The position numbers and the translations under genes are program-made. Below the pieces are notes generated by a model. That model was not told the DNA's origin. It was given only the letters and a program-made list of their open reading frames with translations, and searched no databases. Positions 40,093 through 52,915 of a DNA stretch of 64,000 nt are shown one piece after another. The stretch lies in contig NC_079879.1 in assembly GCF_029227915.1 (NCBI RefSeq), positions 27,840,501 through 27,904,500 on the forward strand. The letters run 5' to 3'. The DNA is from Hydractinia symbiolongicarpus (taxonomy: Eukaryota; Cnidaria; Hydrozoa; Anthoathecata; Hydractiniidae). The first letter of the stretch is position 1. Every line of letters begins with the position of its first letter.

Positions 40093-41252
40093 GCGATAAT
40101 TTTTATGCTAAATACAGTTAGCTAGGTAGCCAGCATCTTTTATTATTTTCCTGAAACTTTTTCTGCAAATTAAATGGCTGAACAATGGTTTAAACCGAAG
40201 TTGCAATGAAGTTTTTTTGGAAAAGGGTACTTCTATACGCCTGTTGAACTCTGTTTAACTGTACGAAGCGGTTAACCTAGTTTTAACCACGTTTTTTGTA
40301 AAACCTGTACTAATTTTTAAACTTTCTCGGGAATCACACCTGTACGGGTGTGCAACACTGTTTACTTGGACTAACTGCTCAGCCCAGTGGTGGTAATGGA
40401 CGTTTCTTGTGTTTTTATTTAAACAGAGTCTGCGAGAAAGTTTTTTCAAAAGGGTATTGTCCCTACACGCCTCTTTAACTCTGTTTAACTGTACTAAACG
40501 CTTAGCCCGATGCCACAACTAATTTTTTAACTTTTACAAAAACTTATTCCACAAAATAAAATAATATTGACCAATTGTTTTTGCTATGACAGGGTAACAT
40601 TGGTTTGTAAACATTATTTTTATTTCATCGTTGCGGTAAAGTTATTTTTTGAAAAATATGTTACAGTCGAGACACCGCAACGGTGTGTGCGTTGCAATTG
40701 ATTTATAACATACTGCATACCTATACTAAAACGCTTCACCTGATCTTATGAAACAGTTTACAGCTCTTATTAAGTGCTTCACAGGTTTTTCAACGCAGGG
40801 TCACACCTAAATTTGTGACCTACCCTGGCTTTCAACGCCGGGTTTCCCGGCTAGTCTATATTATAATGTCCGTATACGTCTGTTCGTCTGTCTGTCAAGC
40901 AAAATGGTAGCTTAGCTGGGGAAGTAGTGAGACGCACGCAATGCGGTATAAAAACGACGGGCAAACCCTTGGATTTTTCCACGGGCTATTATCTCTTTAA
41001 TAATAGCCATACTTTGTCTGTCTGTCCGAGAAAGCCGCGTCCTGTTACGGAAACACGAAATGAGATATATAAAGGATGGCAGGCCCAGTGGATTTTTCCA
41101 CTGGTTAACAGCTAGTCAATAAGTATTATGCAATATGTACGTACGGTTTTCTGTGATCAAAAATTTGTCCAAGGTGAAAAATATTCTGAACCCACCCCAG
41201 TTCTTTTGAGGTTTTTATTATGTTAAATGTTTATGTTTTGTTTATGTTATAG

Positions 41253-41339
41253 ATGAGTCCCGAAACATATTAGTTAACAAAGTTACACAAGAAATTACTG
41301 CTGAGCCAAACACTGGTAGAGATATTAAACCATCAATAG
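41253..41339 (+). other. Possible upstream exon of the kinase gene
   Basis: Flanked by TTATAG and GTAACA, and open in one frame (ESRNILVNKVTQEITAEP). Its 3' phase does not match any acceptor I can place before the next exon, so the link is unproved. Confidence 0.25.
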
Positions 41340-41526
41340 GTAACAAAAGACAATAGAGTACTATAAAAGTAACTCTTTTAAGAATTTTATTTCCTGATCG
41401 AGGTATGGGTTTTTACTGTTAATGTTAACAAAAAATGTGTGATTAAATATCTTCAATGCAACTAATCATATCATAAAATAAAACAGAAAGTGTTAAAAGA
41501 ACACAAGAATCAGGTCATCCGGCCCA

Positions 41527-42193
41527 ATGGCAAGTCCAATATTTCACTCAAAGCAACACAATTACAGTAAAAATAACAAAACTATTAACAAACAATTATT
41601 AAAGGAGTTACAAGAGAAGATACTGCAAAAAGAACAACAACCACAATCACTAGATTTACCGCAAGAAGAAGTGCTACCATCACCACTAACACGGCGACAC
41701 ACACTACCACTTCGACTGAGACAAAGTCAGAAGCAAACTGTACCGTGGCTAAAGCCACTACCACGACCACGACCATCTCAACGACCATTACTATCACAAC
41801 GACCATTATCATTATATGAACCACGTCAGCAAACACAAGCTGAACTAGAAACAGTAACATTGCAAGTATCACCACCATCTCAGGAAGCAATACCACGGTG
41901 TACCAACTCACTTAAAACGGCACAGTCAAAGAGATATTCACATCCAGTGCCAAATAGATCTATGTTAGAAGACCTGAGACCAGCTGTATTCACACCAGGA
42001 GAAAGAAAGATGACTTCTCCAGAAAAATCATTTCCTACTAATGTAACATCAAATAAAAGTGCTGAATTTATCCCGAATGAAAATGAAATAAGACAAAATC
42101 AACCAGATTTTGAAACAGCAAGAGCAATGTTTGAGAAATCTGCAACTAACAAAACTAAAAAATATGTAATAACTGAAAGGAAAATCTTGAAAG
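41527..42193 (+). CDS. Coiled-coil kinase gene, exon with low-complexity region
   Basis: The open frame from the ATG at 41527 ends at a GT donor (AAAG|GTAAAT) at 42193/42194, leaving phase 1. The product is rich in Gln, Pro, Arg, Ser and Thr, with no fold apparent (QSLDLPQEEV; PRPRPSQRPLLSQRP). It ends with FETARAMFEKSATNKTKKYV, similar to AVFEKSAISEVQKDL in the 44746 exon. That internal similarity supports them being exons of one gene. A valid 5' start further upstream is not excluded. Phase matches the next exon (42582). Confidence 0.55.
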
Positions 42194-42581
42194 GTAAATT
42201 CTTATAACTTTTACTCATTATATAGCTTGAAATAGCTAAAAATTATAAAAGTCCCAAGAGTTTTAGTTAAGTGAAGTCAGGAAATGTGATAAAAATGTCA
42301 CGCTAATGAGGAAAATAAGGAGCTAATATTGAGTGGACACTCTTTGTCTGTATTAAACTTTAAGACCAAGGTAAAAAACTTGCGTCTTCGCGAATTTAAA
42401 ATTTTAATATAATTTTAATAGGGTTAATTTCATTGTAAACCTGATCTATTATATTTGCTTTGAACTGGATCGATCTGCAGGTGCGTTCATCCACCGAGGG
42501 TTGCAGAATGTGAGGAATAAAATGTTCTATTTGATAACTAAGCTTTATTAAAATCTATAAGTTTAATTTTCATACACCTAG

Positions 42582-42619
42582 GTACTTCTTTGGAAGAAGA
42601 AACATCGCAGATGCATCAA
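42582..42619 (+). CDS. Coiled-coil kinase gene, 38-nt exon
   Basis: Between acceptor CACCTAG and donor GTGAGT. With the phase left by the previous exon it reads G-T-S-L-E-E-E-T-S-Q-M-H-Q and ends in phase 0. Short, but both splice signals and the frame are consistent. Confidence 0.5.
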
Positions 42620-42662
42620 GTGAGTTTTTCCATCACATTGTTATGTTTTCTTTTCTTATTAA

Positions 42663-43403
42663 CCCTATTCGGTCCGGGGTTTTTCGAACATACTATGACC
42701 GGGGGGGGGGGCGGATTCCGCCCCCCCTCAATAACTTTTCATAGGGTTGTTCAAATTGAATCAAACTTGGCACACTTATAGTACGTCATAAAAGGAACAA
42801 AATGGCGCCAAAAAAAATCTGCTTGCGTCAGCACATTTTCTGTGACGTCATCAAAAGCTTAAAAATTGTTAAAAATGCCACTATCTGCTTAAAATATAAT
42901 TACTTTTGTTCTAGAGCGAATTTTTACATTCTGTTTGAAGTTTCTGAAAGCTAAATAAAAGTTATTCAACATATCTTCCGGTTTTTACATGGATCTGATA
43001 AAAAATTGCCAAAAATTGCCCGAAAATCCGTTTTTTTTCGATTTTCGGGTAAAATCCGACAAAATCGGGAAATCGGATTAGTCACGTGTTCAAATTAATC
43101 AAAATGATTCTTCTTAATGAAACAAAGTTGTGTTGCAAGTTTCAAGTTCTAAGGATAATCCTAACAGGAGTTATTATATTTTCTCCATTATAAGGATTTC
43201 ATAGAGATTTTTAGGGGTAGTTTCGAGTAATGGCCAATATCAAAGCCTCTGAAAGGTATGGGACCTAAAAAATTTGCATGCAGGTGTCTAATAGATAAAT
43301 GTTGAAACTCAGTAAGTATCATAGCCATATAACAAAGCAATCAGGAGTTATTAATAAAAAACCGTCAGGGGGGGCGGAATCTGCCCCCCCCGGACCGAAT
43401 AGG
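42663..43403. mobile_element. TTAA-flanked MITE, copy 1
   Basis: 741 bp starting CCCTATTCGGTCCGGGG and ending with the inverse, flanked on both sides by TTAA. G- and C-runs follow the termini. TTAA duplication is typical of piggyBac- or Kolobok-type transposases; no coding part is present. It lies in the intron after exon 42582-42619. Confidence 0.85.
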
Positions 43404-44745
43404 GTTAAAAGCCAGTAAAGTTTTCAACTTATTGATGTAAATGTAAAACTCGGGAGGAATTGCTAAACAAGTGAACTCAATAGAGAAAGGTGGGTATATA
43501 ATAATAAGCAGATATGTATGTTTATACGTTTGCATGCTCTTCGTTGAAAATGCAGATTAATTTACTCTAGGTAAGTAATACTTCATGATGTACAGCCGAC
43601 TGGATTATTGTCTTACTAAGACTGGATAAATCAGATATTGAACAACTATGGACATGCGATATCTGTTTTTATATACCTGATTAATCTTGAAAGTATATCT
43701 ATGTTTTTCAAAAATACAAAAATTCAGAACAATTCAAAAAAGTTACTGTACTTTCAATCAGTGAGGTATAGTAAGTTAGGTTAAATCAAAAGAAATTAAT
43801 GTTTGAAAGATTTAAATACTTCAAAATCAACAATGCAACTGATCCCAGGTAAAACAAAACAAAAATCATATTAACGTAAATAACAGGATGGAATATCAAG
43901 GGTTACTAGACGGACGGATTTTGCTACAACTATATTATAATACCGTGATTTGGGGGGGATAAGGACAATTTTCAGCATGTTTGCTTGCCTTCTTAAACGT
44001 AGCACAAACAGAACCAACTAACTGGCGTCTCATTAGTATATTTTTTTTAGGTTAAAAACCCATACATTGGCCTTAAGGTGTCTTTAATTTTTTTAACTTT
44101 GTCTTCCTTTTTACCCAAAAATGGGGAGAATCAGAACATACAAAGTTTCGAACTAGATAGGTACATTTATAATGTTTTGTATAGATATCTTGTAGCTGTG
44201 GAATATCAGTTGATATGAATATCAGTTTTAATAAAGAAGTTTTACAACAAACATATATATCCCAAGATTTACTTTATGTCTTGAGGCCTGGCCCACTGTG
44301 AAAGCCAACATGAGTGTTAGTAACAGCAAACAAAACACTGAAATTCAAGAAAGTGTCAGTTCCAATTTTATAGGTAATCTTTAAAATTCCATAGCCATAT
44401 AAAAACAACAAATAAAACCAGGATGTTAAATTAGAGCCATTGGTTTGAATTCACTTGGAACTGAAGAACAACATGCTGTCCTTTCTGGAGGCAACCATAT
44501 GTACCTGTATTTCTCATCACTTGGTCAAATGTAAATGTTGCTATATGTCTGGGGTCAACATGCACACACAGGTTGCTTTTTAAGTCATTTGAACGTAAGA
44601 AAGCTCCTTCGAATGTTGAATCAGACAGGCATTTTTCGACAAAACCAAGATACAACTTCCTTGCGACTTGAAGTTTGCTACCAAGGAATGTTTGGAATGA
44701 TATCTTCCGAGCTGATATCATAAGTACCTTTTAATGAACTTTTAG

Positions 44746-44839
44746 ACGGAAATTGAACAAGTTACACCAAGTTCATTTGGAAGACGAAGAGCAGTATTTG
44801 AGAAATCAGCAATAAGCGAAGTTCAAAAGGATTTAAAAG
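44746..44839 (+). CDS. Coiled-coil kinase gene, 94-nt exon
   Basis: Acceptor ACTTTTAG, donor AAAAG|GTATAT. In phase 0 it reads T-E-I-E-Q-V-T-P-S-S-F then GRRRAVFEKSAISEVQKDLK and ends in phase 1, matching the two leading bases of the 53950 exon. Confidence 0.55.
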
Positions 44840-46729
44840 GTATATATCTAATTAATTTTATGTATTACCTTTTCTTTTTCTATTAAAGTGTTTATCAAGA
44901 AATTTCGTTGGGTTCTTTTTGCAAAGTAAAAATCTTACTAAATTTTCCTAATCGCAAATTTTAAAAACTTTCAAATTATAGACTTTTAAGCTATAAAAAT
45001 GATAAATTTTAATGTAGTAAATATATAAAATTAATGTATAGCGAGTAAAAACTTTTTAACTAAAAATTCTGAAGTCAAGTCGTGCAATTTTTTTTAAAAA
45101 AACAGCCTTTCGCGTAATTAAAAAACGTTAAAATTTTTGTGTTGCTATCAAGGTTAACTCTATTCATTTCAAAATTGGCATATTTAGGTACGTTCTGAAA
45201 GAAACAAATCATAATCGGAAACCCTAAAAGTTTTCCACATATCACTTTTTATTTAAAATTGAATCTTTTTAATTGTAGAACAAAGTTTAACGATGTGTGA
45301 AGTTTCTGATAGCGAAATAAAGGTTTAACATTTTGCTTAATGCCAAGAATTGCCTGAAAATACGATTTTCCTGTTTTAAGTAAGATCTAAAAAAATCGGC
45401 AAATCGGGATAATCACGTGTTTAAACTTTACATAATGTTTCCCGTTATAGTTCTGTTGTGGGTTTCAAGTTTTTTTGGATAATCCTAACGAAAGTTTTAA
45501 AATTTCCCTATTGTAAGGATTTCATAGAATTTTAAAGAGTAGTTTCGAGTAATAGCGAATATTTAAGAGAGCTACAGGAACTAACAATATGGCATGTGTC
45601 TAATAGCTAAGCATAAAAAGTCAGTCACGGGGTGGGGTGGAGTACCTTGTGTTTATAAGAGGTTGATGTTTACCCTCAATGGCGAATATGAGAAGCATAT
45701 TTTCCGGTGTTTACATAATTTACATGAAAAAGGTCAAAATATTGATTCGGTCCTTTCCCCAGTGTATTTAGGGTTGAAAAGAGACTCAATATGTATTTTC
45801 TTAAACAGCAAATTATATACTATATATTATATACTAGAAAAACATACTATACTCATTATCAACCTTTTGATCATTTAACTAACCAACTTTTCTAAGCAAG
45901 AAATAAAAGGTTTTGTTAGGCGAATTTCAAACTTACGCTCGTTTCGTTATTTTGATCAAGTATATAGACAAGTATAAAAGCAAATCTGTTATGCAGCTAA
46001 TTTCTAAAACATTTGATATTGACGAACTTATTGCAGTAGGTGACTAAACCGTTCACAACAAAACTTGTTGACCATTTTTTTGAAGCATCAGGGACGAAAT
46101 ATGATCCAACCCTAGGTAGGTTAATGACGCTGTTAAAAAACATAAACTGAGATATCTGCTATAACCGCTCGTCGAAATGCTTCCAATGTAAGAGAATTTG
46201 CATAACAACATTGGAGAATCAGTGTTTTCAATAGTATACTTTCTATTTTTGTCATTGTTATAGTGTAAATATGAACTGTGTCCAATTTTTTATTCCTGGT
46301 TCGTGAGATATTTAAGGTCAAAGTAGCCCCACGGTCGTCGCCATAGCAGTGTCAATTTGTACATTCTGTTAGGTAAAATACTATCTTGTGTGACGTAAAC
46401 AAACGTATTCTGAATTAAAGAAGCAAGGGAACGCTAAACTGTGCCATTTGCAAGTATCTGAGAGTAATTTTATTTATCAGGTTTGGAAATGAATATCTTC
46501 TGCAGAATATAATGATATTTCACTGTTATGAATATGATTTTAGAGTTTTAGAAATGAATTATTACTTAGAAAAAAATAAATACTAGCTACGTGTATTCAT
46601 ATTTATTATGAAATTTTTCTTGTGTTATTTTTATATCAAAACATCTTGAAAGACAACACGTGTTTTATTTAATTTGCTAAATTTGAAAACCAAACCTCAA
46701 ATGATTATGCGCAATAAAGTGTCCTAAAA
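44840..46729. other. Intron sequence left of the IS3EU-like element
   Basis: AT-rich, no supported exon. 45160-45640 is a diverged copy of the TTAA MITE without its termini. Confidence 0.5.
45160..45640. mobile_element. TTAA MITE, copy 3 (degenerate)
   Basis: Colinear with the interior of 42663-43403. Shared stretches include AATCACGTGTTTAAA versus AGTCACGTGTTCAAA, GGATAATCCTAAC and AAGGATTTCATAGA. The terminal repeats are not recognisable. Confidence 0.6.
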
Positions 46730-47699
46730 GCCGGTTTCCATACAGCTGCATTTTGCGCCTAGTCGTAAAATGCGCCGCGACCTTTATCGTTGTAAAATAC
46801 GTAAGAAAAACATGTGGATAAGACGACTTTCCATAGAAAGAAGAATAAAAGGACTGTACAACGTTTTGCTTAAGGATTTAATGTCGTCAGATCACGAGTA
46901 GTCTTTTTAAGTTTGTTTACAATGTTGTTTCTTTGTGTCTCCACAGACTCATTAAATATTTTGGTTTTCATCTAATTCACTTGAATGAAATATATTCTGA
47001 TTCTCTACATTATTTGCTTTGACAAAAATTTAACACAGAAACGAGATGTTGATAGCCATTTTGAAATGATATAATTTAAAATTCTTTCGTAATCCATGCA
47101 CATAAAAAAAATCGAAAAAATAAAAATTAAATTAAATTATTTTTTTGACATTTCTGCCATTTTTTGGCTCAAAATTACCGACATTTTGCTTTTATTTCGA
47201 GCTATTTTGAACCGGAAAAATTCTAACAAAGTTGACAAAGAAGAGTAAATATTCAAATATGATGCAAACATTAATGCCAATTCTTTAAGAAAAGATCTGA
47301 AATTCAATTCCTTCAGTATTAAAAACATTTAAAAATATCCTTACAGAGTGGGCACATCACACACAATAAAAGCAATTACAACACACATACCTTTTCGTGC
47401 AGCTGTTTAATTGTGTCTTAAATAAAGTTTTCTCGCCGGATTTCTAACAACAGGTATGGACACATAGCCGATCTCACTTCATTGGATAACCTTCAACCTT
47501 CAAAAGGAAGTATTTTTTATTTTCGTTTACTATTTGTTATTTGCTTTTTTGAAATGTTTTTTAAAAAAAATTTGAGCACAAACATTTTTCGTGTATTATC
47601 CAATTGGAAGAATATTTTTGTCACTAATGCTTTGCGTAATACGTCATCAATGCGCAGGGGACATATGCAGTACACAACCATGCCTCCTGCTGTAATTCC

Positions 47700-49470
47700 A
47701 TGATGTCCGCGGAATCAGCAGTAAGTGGAATACGTAGTTTGCTTCTGTCTGTTATCAGAGACTTGGAAGAGCCTGTAGATGACAACATACTTGATTCTGC
47801 ACACAGGTTGCTAGACCAAATTAGCCGACAAATGATAAGGCTTGGCAACTGGGGTGATGATGACCTTCTCAGCGTTAATAACACCTTAAATAGATTAGTT
47901 GATGACAGTATTGAAAATAATGAATTTACAGTTGGCTACGAGGTTCCTTTTACATGTTTAGAACGTGGTAGACCGAAGGTAAAATTAAATTACGAGCAGC
48001 GTTGACATTGCCCGCATGTTAACTGTTTCTGTAACGACAGTCAAAAGAAGAATGTCAGAACTTGGACTAACTCAACGTATGTTATACAGTCATGTGGACG
48101 AGCAATCACTCGATGATAAAGTGCAACGTATTTGTATTGAATTTCCTAATATTGGATATAGGAGACTGATGGGTGAATTATCCAGACAAGGAATCAGAGT
48201 AAGTCGAACTAAAGCAAGAGAATCTCTCCGGAGAGTTGACCCTATTGGGGTTACTGAAAGGTGGTTACAATCCCCAGTTCACCGACGTAAATATTACGTA
48301 CCAGCACCGTTATCCTTGTGGCACATAGATGGAACCCACAAACTTATTCGGTATGTGTTCAGGGAATATACCTATATGTATATAAACTTGTAACCTTTTT
48401 TGTATCGCACCGTTGTACAATGTGTGCAATTAATACTTAGAGTTTCTTAATGTTTCCAACACATAATGTACCCATTACTATTTCTTATTTGGATGGGCAT
48501 AGTTGTTTATGGTGGCGTGGATGGATGTAGTAGAGTCCCAGTATTCCTAAAATATTCGAACAATAATAAAGCATTAACAGTTCTTCAGTGTTTTACAGAC
48601 GCAATCCGTAAGTACGGCCTTCCTTCACGTGTCCGTTCCGACAAAGGCGGTGAAAATGTCGATGTTGCATGGTTCATGTTAAACCACCCCTTGCGTGGTC
48701 CAGATCGGGGAAGTATGATTTGCGGTAAGAGTGTACACAATCAGAGAATCGAACGTCTTTGGAGAGACGTTTTTACTGGCGTGCTGAAACTGTATTACAA
48801 TTTTTTTTACTATATGGAAGATTGTCATATGTTAGACCCTTCCTGCGACATGGATCTGTTCTGCTTACATTACATATTTTTACCAAGGATAAATCGTCAT
48901 TTGGATATTTGGCGACAAGGATAGATTGGCCATAAAATGTCCTCTGCTAGAGAAAAAACACCAATGTAACTATTTATTGAGGGGTTAATGAACAACCAAA
49001 ACCAAGTCAATTACGACGCAGAAATAGCAGCTCTTATTCAAGTAAGTACATATATTTTGCAAACAAAAACTAAACGCAAAAAATAACAAAATATAAAAAG
49101 AATACTTTAATTGGAGAAACTTTCGCAAGAGAAACTTTCGCGAAAATGCCGGAAAATCGCGAATTCGCGAAAGTCTCTCCCGCGAAAGTTTCTCCAATTA
49201 AAGTAACAAACAACATAGCAACCTTAATAACAAACAAAATAACAAATAAGTTGTTCTCAAAATATAGACTACTATCTTAGAAATGTAAAAAAATGCTTGA
49301 CTTTTCTACAGGATGACTATGATTTCTATGGGATTGACTGGGATGGTCCCATACCTGACAATAATGATGTGGCTAGAGTAGATGTTCCTGAAGCTTCAGC
49401 GGTATTAACACCTGAGGATTTTGGCATGACCACTTATTTTAATATTCGACGATATTTGTTTTATCAGTAG
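47700..49470 (+). CDS. DDE integrase-type transposase of the IS3EU-like element
   Basis: The first exon begins at 47700 and has one apparent shift near 47998-48005 (S-V-D-I-A-R-M-L follows in a new frame). The open part has a helix-turn-helix ([15 protein letters not shown]), an integrase-type [18 protein letters not shown] and the first catalytic Asp in [11 protein letters not shown]. An intron or insertion follows from about 48351 to 48490. Then [16 protein letters not shown], the second Asp in [11 protein letters not shown] and the Glu in [16 protein letters not shown] at 48922 interrupts the frame. The last exon, 49312-49470, follows a GT..AG intron (donor after 49041). All three catalytic residues are present. 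Confidence 0.75.
49103..49205. repeat. 103-bp foldback element
   Basis: TACTTTAATTGGAGAAACTT and its inverse form the ends, with further inverted TTTCGCGAAA blocks inside. It lies in the last intron of the transposase gene. A small MITE-like foldback with no coding capacity. Confidence 0.75.
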
Positions 49471-49513
49471 TGCAATGGTGCTGAAAAATATTATCCTAAT
49501 TTACATATATAAC

Positions 49514-52070
49514 CTAAAGTTCAAAAAATCTCTCACATTCAAACTGTAGAGCAGAAATTATGTTGAACTCGAATTCTTCTTTGAAATTATGCACTATAGG
49601 TAAACGAATTGTTTCAGTGCATACAAATGACTTTAGATAGACACTTTTATTTTCTTCCGTGCAGGTAACATGAATTTCAGGGCTCGAAATTTAGGAATTT
49701 TATATGATGTTGCAAATTTCAATAGCATTTCCAAGTGCTTAGAACTCATATTTTCGACCATAAATTTAAACCATGATAATGTATTTCGTTCTCTCTCTTT
49801 TGTTGATTCGGAATATTCAAAGTCTAAATCATTAAATGTGAGTGGTTTATCTTCAGAAACAAATGATGATTTGAATATGTTAAATTTCTTTTAACTATGT
49901 CCATTAAGTTCAGGTATTTTAAGCCTTCATGTATGGCTTTAAGTTGCCTCTCACGCTTTAAGACTAACTCCTCAAAAATTAACATACATAATAAGGTTTC
50001 CCTATTATGCATGGTGACTGGTAAGGTAGCATCCCATTGTGAACTGTGTGAACTAATTGTTCAAATGCAGGACCTTCTTTCATAACAAACACATCATTGA
50101 TTTCTAGGTCACTTGTGCATTCTTTAATTTTATTTATAAATTGCAACAAGTTCCCTGTTGCAACACTAAGGGGAACAAGACGTATGATATACGCAAACAA
50201 CCTCGCCAAAAAAGTGTATAAAAAGCTGAAGTTAGACACGACATATTTTGCTATTCGGATAGGCAATAATATTGATAGAAAATTTCTCGAAATTTCAATT
50301 TTCGTTAGGTCAGTCTGTAAACACGTCCTCGCGGGCGAGATAGTAAAAAGAAAAAAAAAGTAAAAATAGTTACCAAGATGGGATTCGAACACACGACTAC
50401 TCCCGTGTCGGTGCTCAGAGAGGCAAAAATTTCCATTCTTGTAGGACACATTTGCGTTTTAATACAAGCTCACGAGCTTGTAATTATATCAGCAGTGAGG
50501 AAGGTGTCTTCACTTTTCGACACATTACATCATAACAATATGGCTGCAAAGCAGAAAATGATGGTCCTCCTTGTAAAATACTATGCGCAATGGCAACACC
50601 AACTATTTTAAACAAAATAAGGTTACCAGCAGATCTCTTTGGGATCGAATACACACCAATTTGCTCAAATAACTCTTTATCGACACTTTCAAAAAATTTC
50701 ACAAAAAATTCTATTTTAATTGCACCTGGATCTATGCCATCTTCATTTTTAAATTCAACAAAAAAACTGTCATTTAGTAAAACCTTTCTGGCAAGGGCAC
50801 ATTTATAAAACGTAAGAAATATTACTAAATATACTGTAAATATTACCTCTTTCAATTTTCAGATAATGGTTTTCCTCTGTTTGGATACGTTTCTGGTATC
50901 TTGATATAATATCAATTAGGGTGGTTTCTTTTCCTTTAATAATCATTTCTACAGTTTCATCCGAACAATAGACATTGCAGCTACAGCCTCTAATCGACTG
51001 AGAGAGTAATCTGGAAACATTTCTATTAAGTGATTCTTCACTTCAACTTTTTGTTCTTTTTTCGGTTGCATCAACATCTCTGGTATAGTTCTTTGTATAC
51101 CACTGCAACTTCCATTACAAAAATTAGCATGTTGATTCATAGCTTCTATGGAAACTTTGGCAGAGCAATTGAAACAGGTCTCATACAAATCCTAAAGAGC
51201 AGAAATACATTCCCATTATGAGGAAAATCTACAGTTCTTAGATTAGAACTCATAAGGATCCATAAGAAATTTATAACGTTATTAACAAGCAATGCTTATA
51301 TACCATTTTATTAATTTCTTAATTTCCATTATTTGTAACAAGACTGCTATTCTCATCATCCAGGAGATTTTGTAGAATTAGTCGCACAAAAGATTTTGCT
51401 TGACCAAAAATTGTCTTTACGAACTGTCCATTATATCCTCCAGCTGGGACAGGGATTGAAATTAATTCTCTACAATTCCTTTCATTCCTTAGCAACTCAA
51501 ACCCACCACCAATTCTAATTTTTTCAAAATTCTGGTACAATACTTCAGAAAATTGTCCTGAAGATTCAGTAAAAGGAAATGTTATTCGTTTCTCACCCAA
51601 ACCAGCTAGTAACAGATTTACTTTTGTTTCTATGTCTGGAGTGCTTGCATCTGTTTTATTCGAATAAACAAATGTCAAAAAACCATTTCTTGTTTTTGGT
51701 GAGTTGTACCTATTGGCAGGTATACCTATCCTGCGGTTGCTGACATGGTTAAACCGTCTTGGAGTTATTGAAAGTCCAGGTGAAACGCTGAAGGGAAGAG
51801 TTGAAGTGGAAGCAGTGACTGACATCGATGCTGGTGCCATTGTGGTGATGTTGGTGGTGCTCACAAACCTGGTGGTGGAAGAAGCTGAAGGGTTATTTAA
51901 CATTCTACTACGAAATAATCGCGAAAACTCTGCACCAGCGTTTCGATAGATGTTATGTTTCTTGTAGTTTGGCCAGTATTCGGTGGTTGCTGTAAATTGT
52001 CAACCATACTCAAAAAAGTTTGTGCACATCTTGTTAAAGCCTCTTGGAAGTTGTTGTTTTCGTCCGCCAT
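49514..52070 (-). CDS. HECT-type E3 ubiquitin-ligase-like gene of the transposon
   Basis: Starts at 52070 (M-A-D-E-N-N-N) and is split by introns and at least one shift (near 51950). In order: a Ser/Thr-rich N-terminal region with FELLRNERNCRELISIPVPA (51319-51903); a zinc-finger-like CFNCSAKVSIEAMNQHANFC with a CUE/UBA-like LIEMFPDYSLSRLEAVA (51188-50949); the HECT N-lobe, VEFKNEDGIDPGAIKIEFF (about 50780); NDVFVMKEGPAFEQLV (about 50080); and a C-terminal tail LPIVHNFKEEFEFNII before the stop at 49514. The catalytic Cys region lies across an exon edge I cannot fix. It ends 44 bp from the transposase stop. Confidence 0.65.
50340..50460 (-). repeat. Possible tRNA-derived SINE fragment
   Basis: The minus strand holds GTGTTCGAATCCC, a box-B-like sequence, preceded by GAGCACCGACACGGGAGTAG and followed by a T-rich tail. 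It lies in an intron of the HECT gene. Different from the 39-kb SINEs. Confidence 0.4.
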
Positions 52071-52572
52071 ATTTTTTTACCAGAATTGCGGAGCAGTCGA
52101 ACGGGTCTTGGCACATTAAGAGAGACTGAGAAAGAAGGCTATCAAAAATAAAAACATGCTGTCGAAAAAAAAAACATAACAACGTGTGCAAAAAAAGGTT
52201 TCGTACACTTAAAAAATAAATAAATGCCAAAGAAAATAATAAGAAAACGACAAAAAAAGTAATTGCTTCAAAAAAACTAAATCTAAACTCGAAAATAAAT
52301 TTAATACAAAAAGCCCTGGGGGCTCTAAGAATTTCCGCTCGCTACCAAAATATTTGATGACAACCTGCTAATTCGTTGTGTTATCGTGCCAAACATTCGA
52401 AGAGGTTTGGTGCATGAAGCTCTGAAGATAAAGCACACAAGTTACATTATATCTTACAACAAACGCAAACAAAACGAAACGTGTCATAATAAACTCACAT
52501 TTTAAAAGAAATTGCTAACAAAAAATACAGCCTATCATTCATGGTTGAAAGTCTTGCGATTGAAACGTTTAT

Positions 52573-52915
52573 GGTCTTAAACGGCATTTAGGTGGCAAAA
52601 AATCAAAATTTTGATGTGACCATCATTTTCAGCATACTTTTTTTATTAACTGTGCCAATTTTTGTCGAAAATAAAGTAGTTTTAATTTTTGGACAAATTT
52701 TGGCCTGAAATGACATTTAAGTGACAAAAAATCAAACTTTTGTATCATCATCATTTTCAGCATACTTTATTTGTTAACTGTACCAAATTTGGCCTAAAAT
52801 GACATTTAGCGACAAAAATCAAAATTATGATGTCACCATTATGTTCAGCATACTTTTTTTGTTAACTGTGCCAAATTTTGTCGAAAACAAATACCAATTT
52901 TGGCCTGAAACGTCA
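52573..52915. repeat. Tandem repeat, three copies of about 115-140 bp
   Basis: Successive copies share TGACATTTA-GCGACAAAAATC, CATTTTCAGCATACTTT, GTTAACTGTGCCAA and TTTGGCCTGAAA. It lies inside the right arm of the IS3EU-like element. Confidence 0.75.

Noticed and set aside
41585-41911. Minus-strand Val-rich frame
   Set aside because: It is the complement of the Gln/Pro-rich exon at 41527-42193; no independent support.
45594-45878. 94-codon plus-strand frame
   Set aside because: It overlaps the degenerate MITE and has no motif or splice context.
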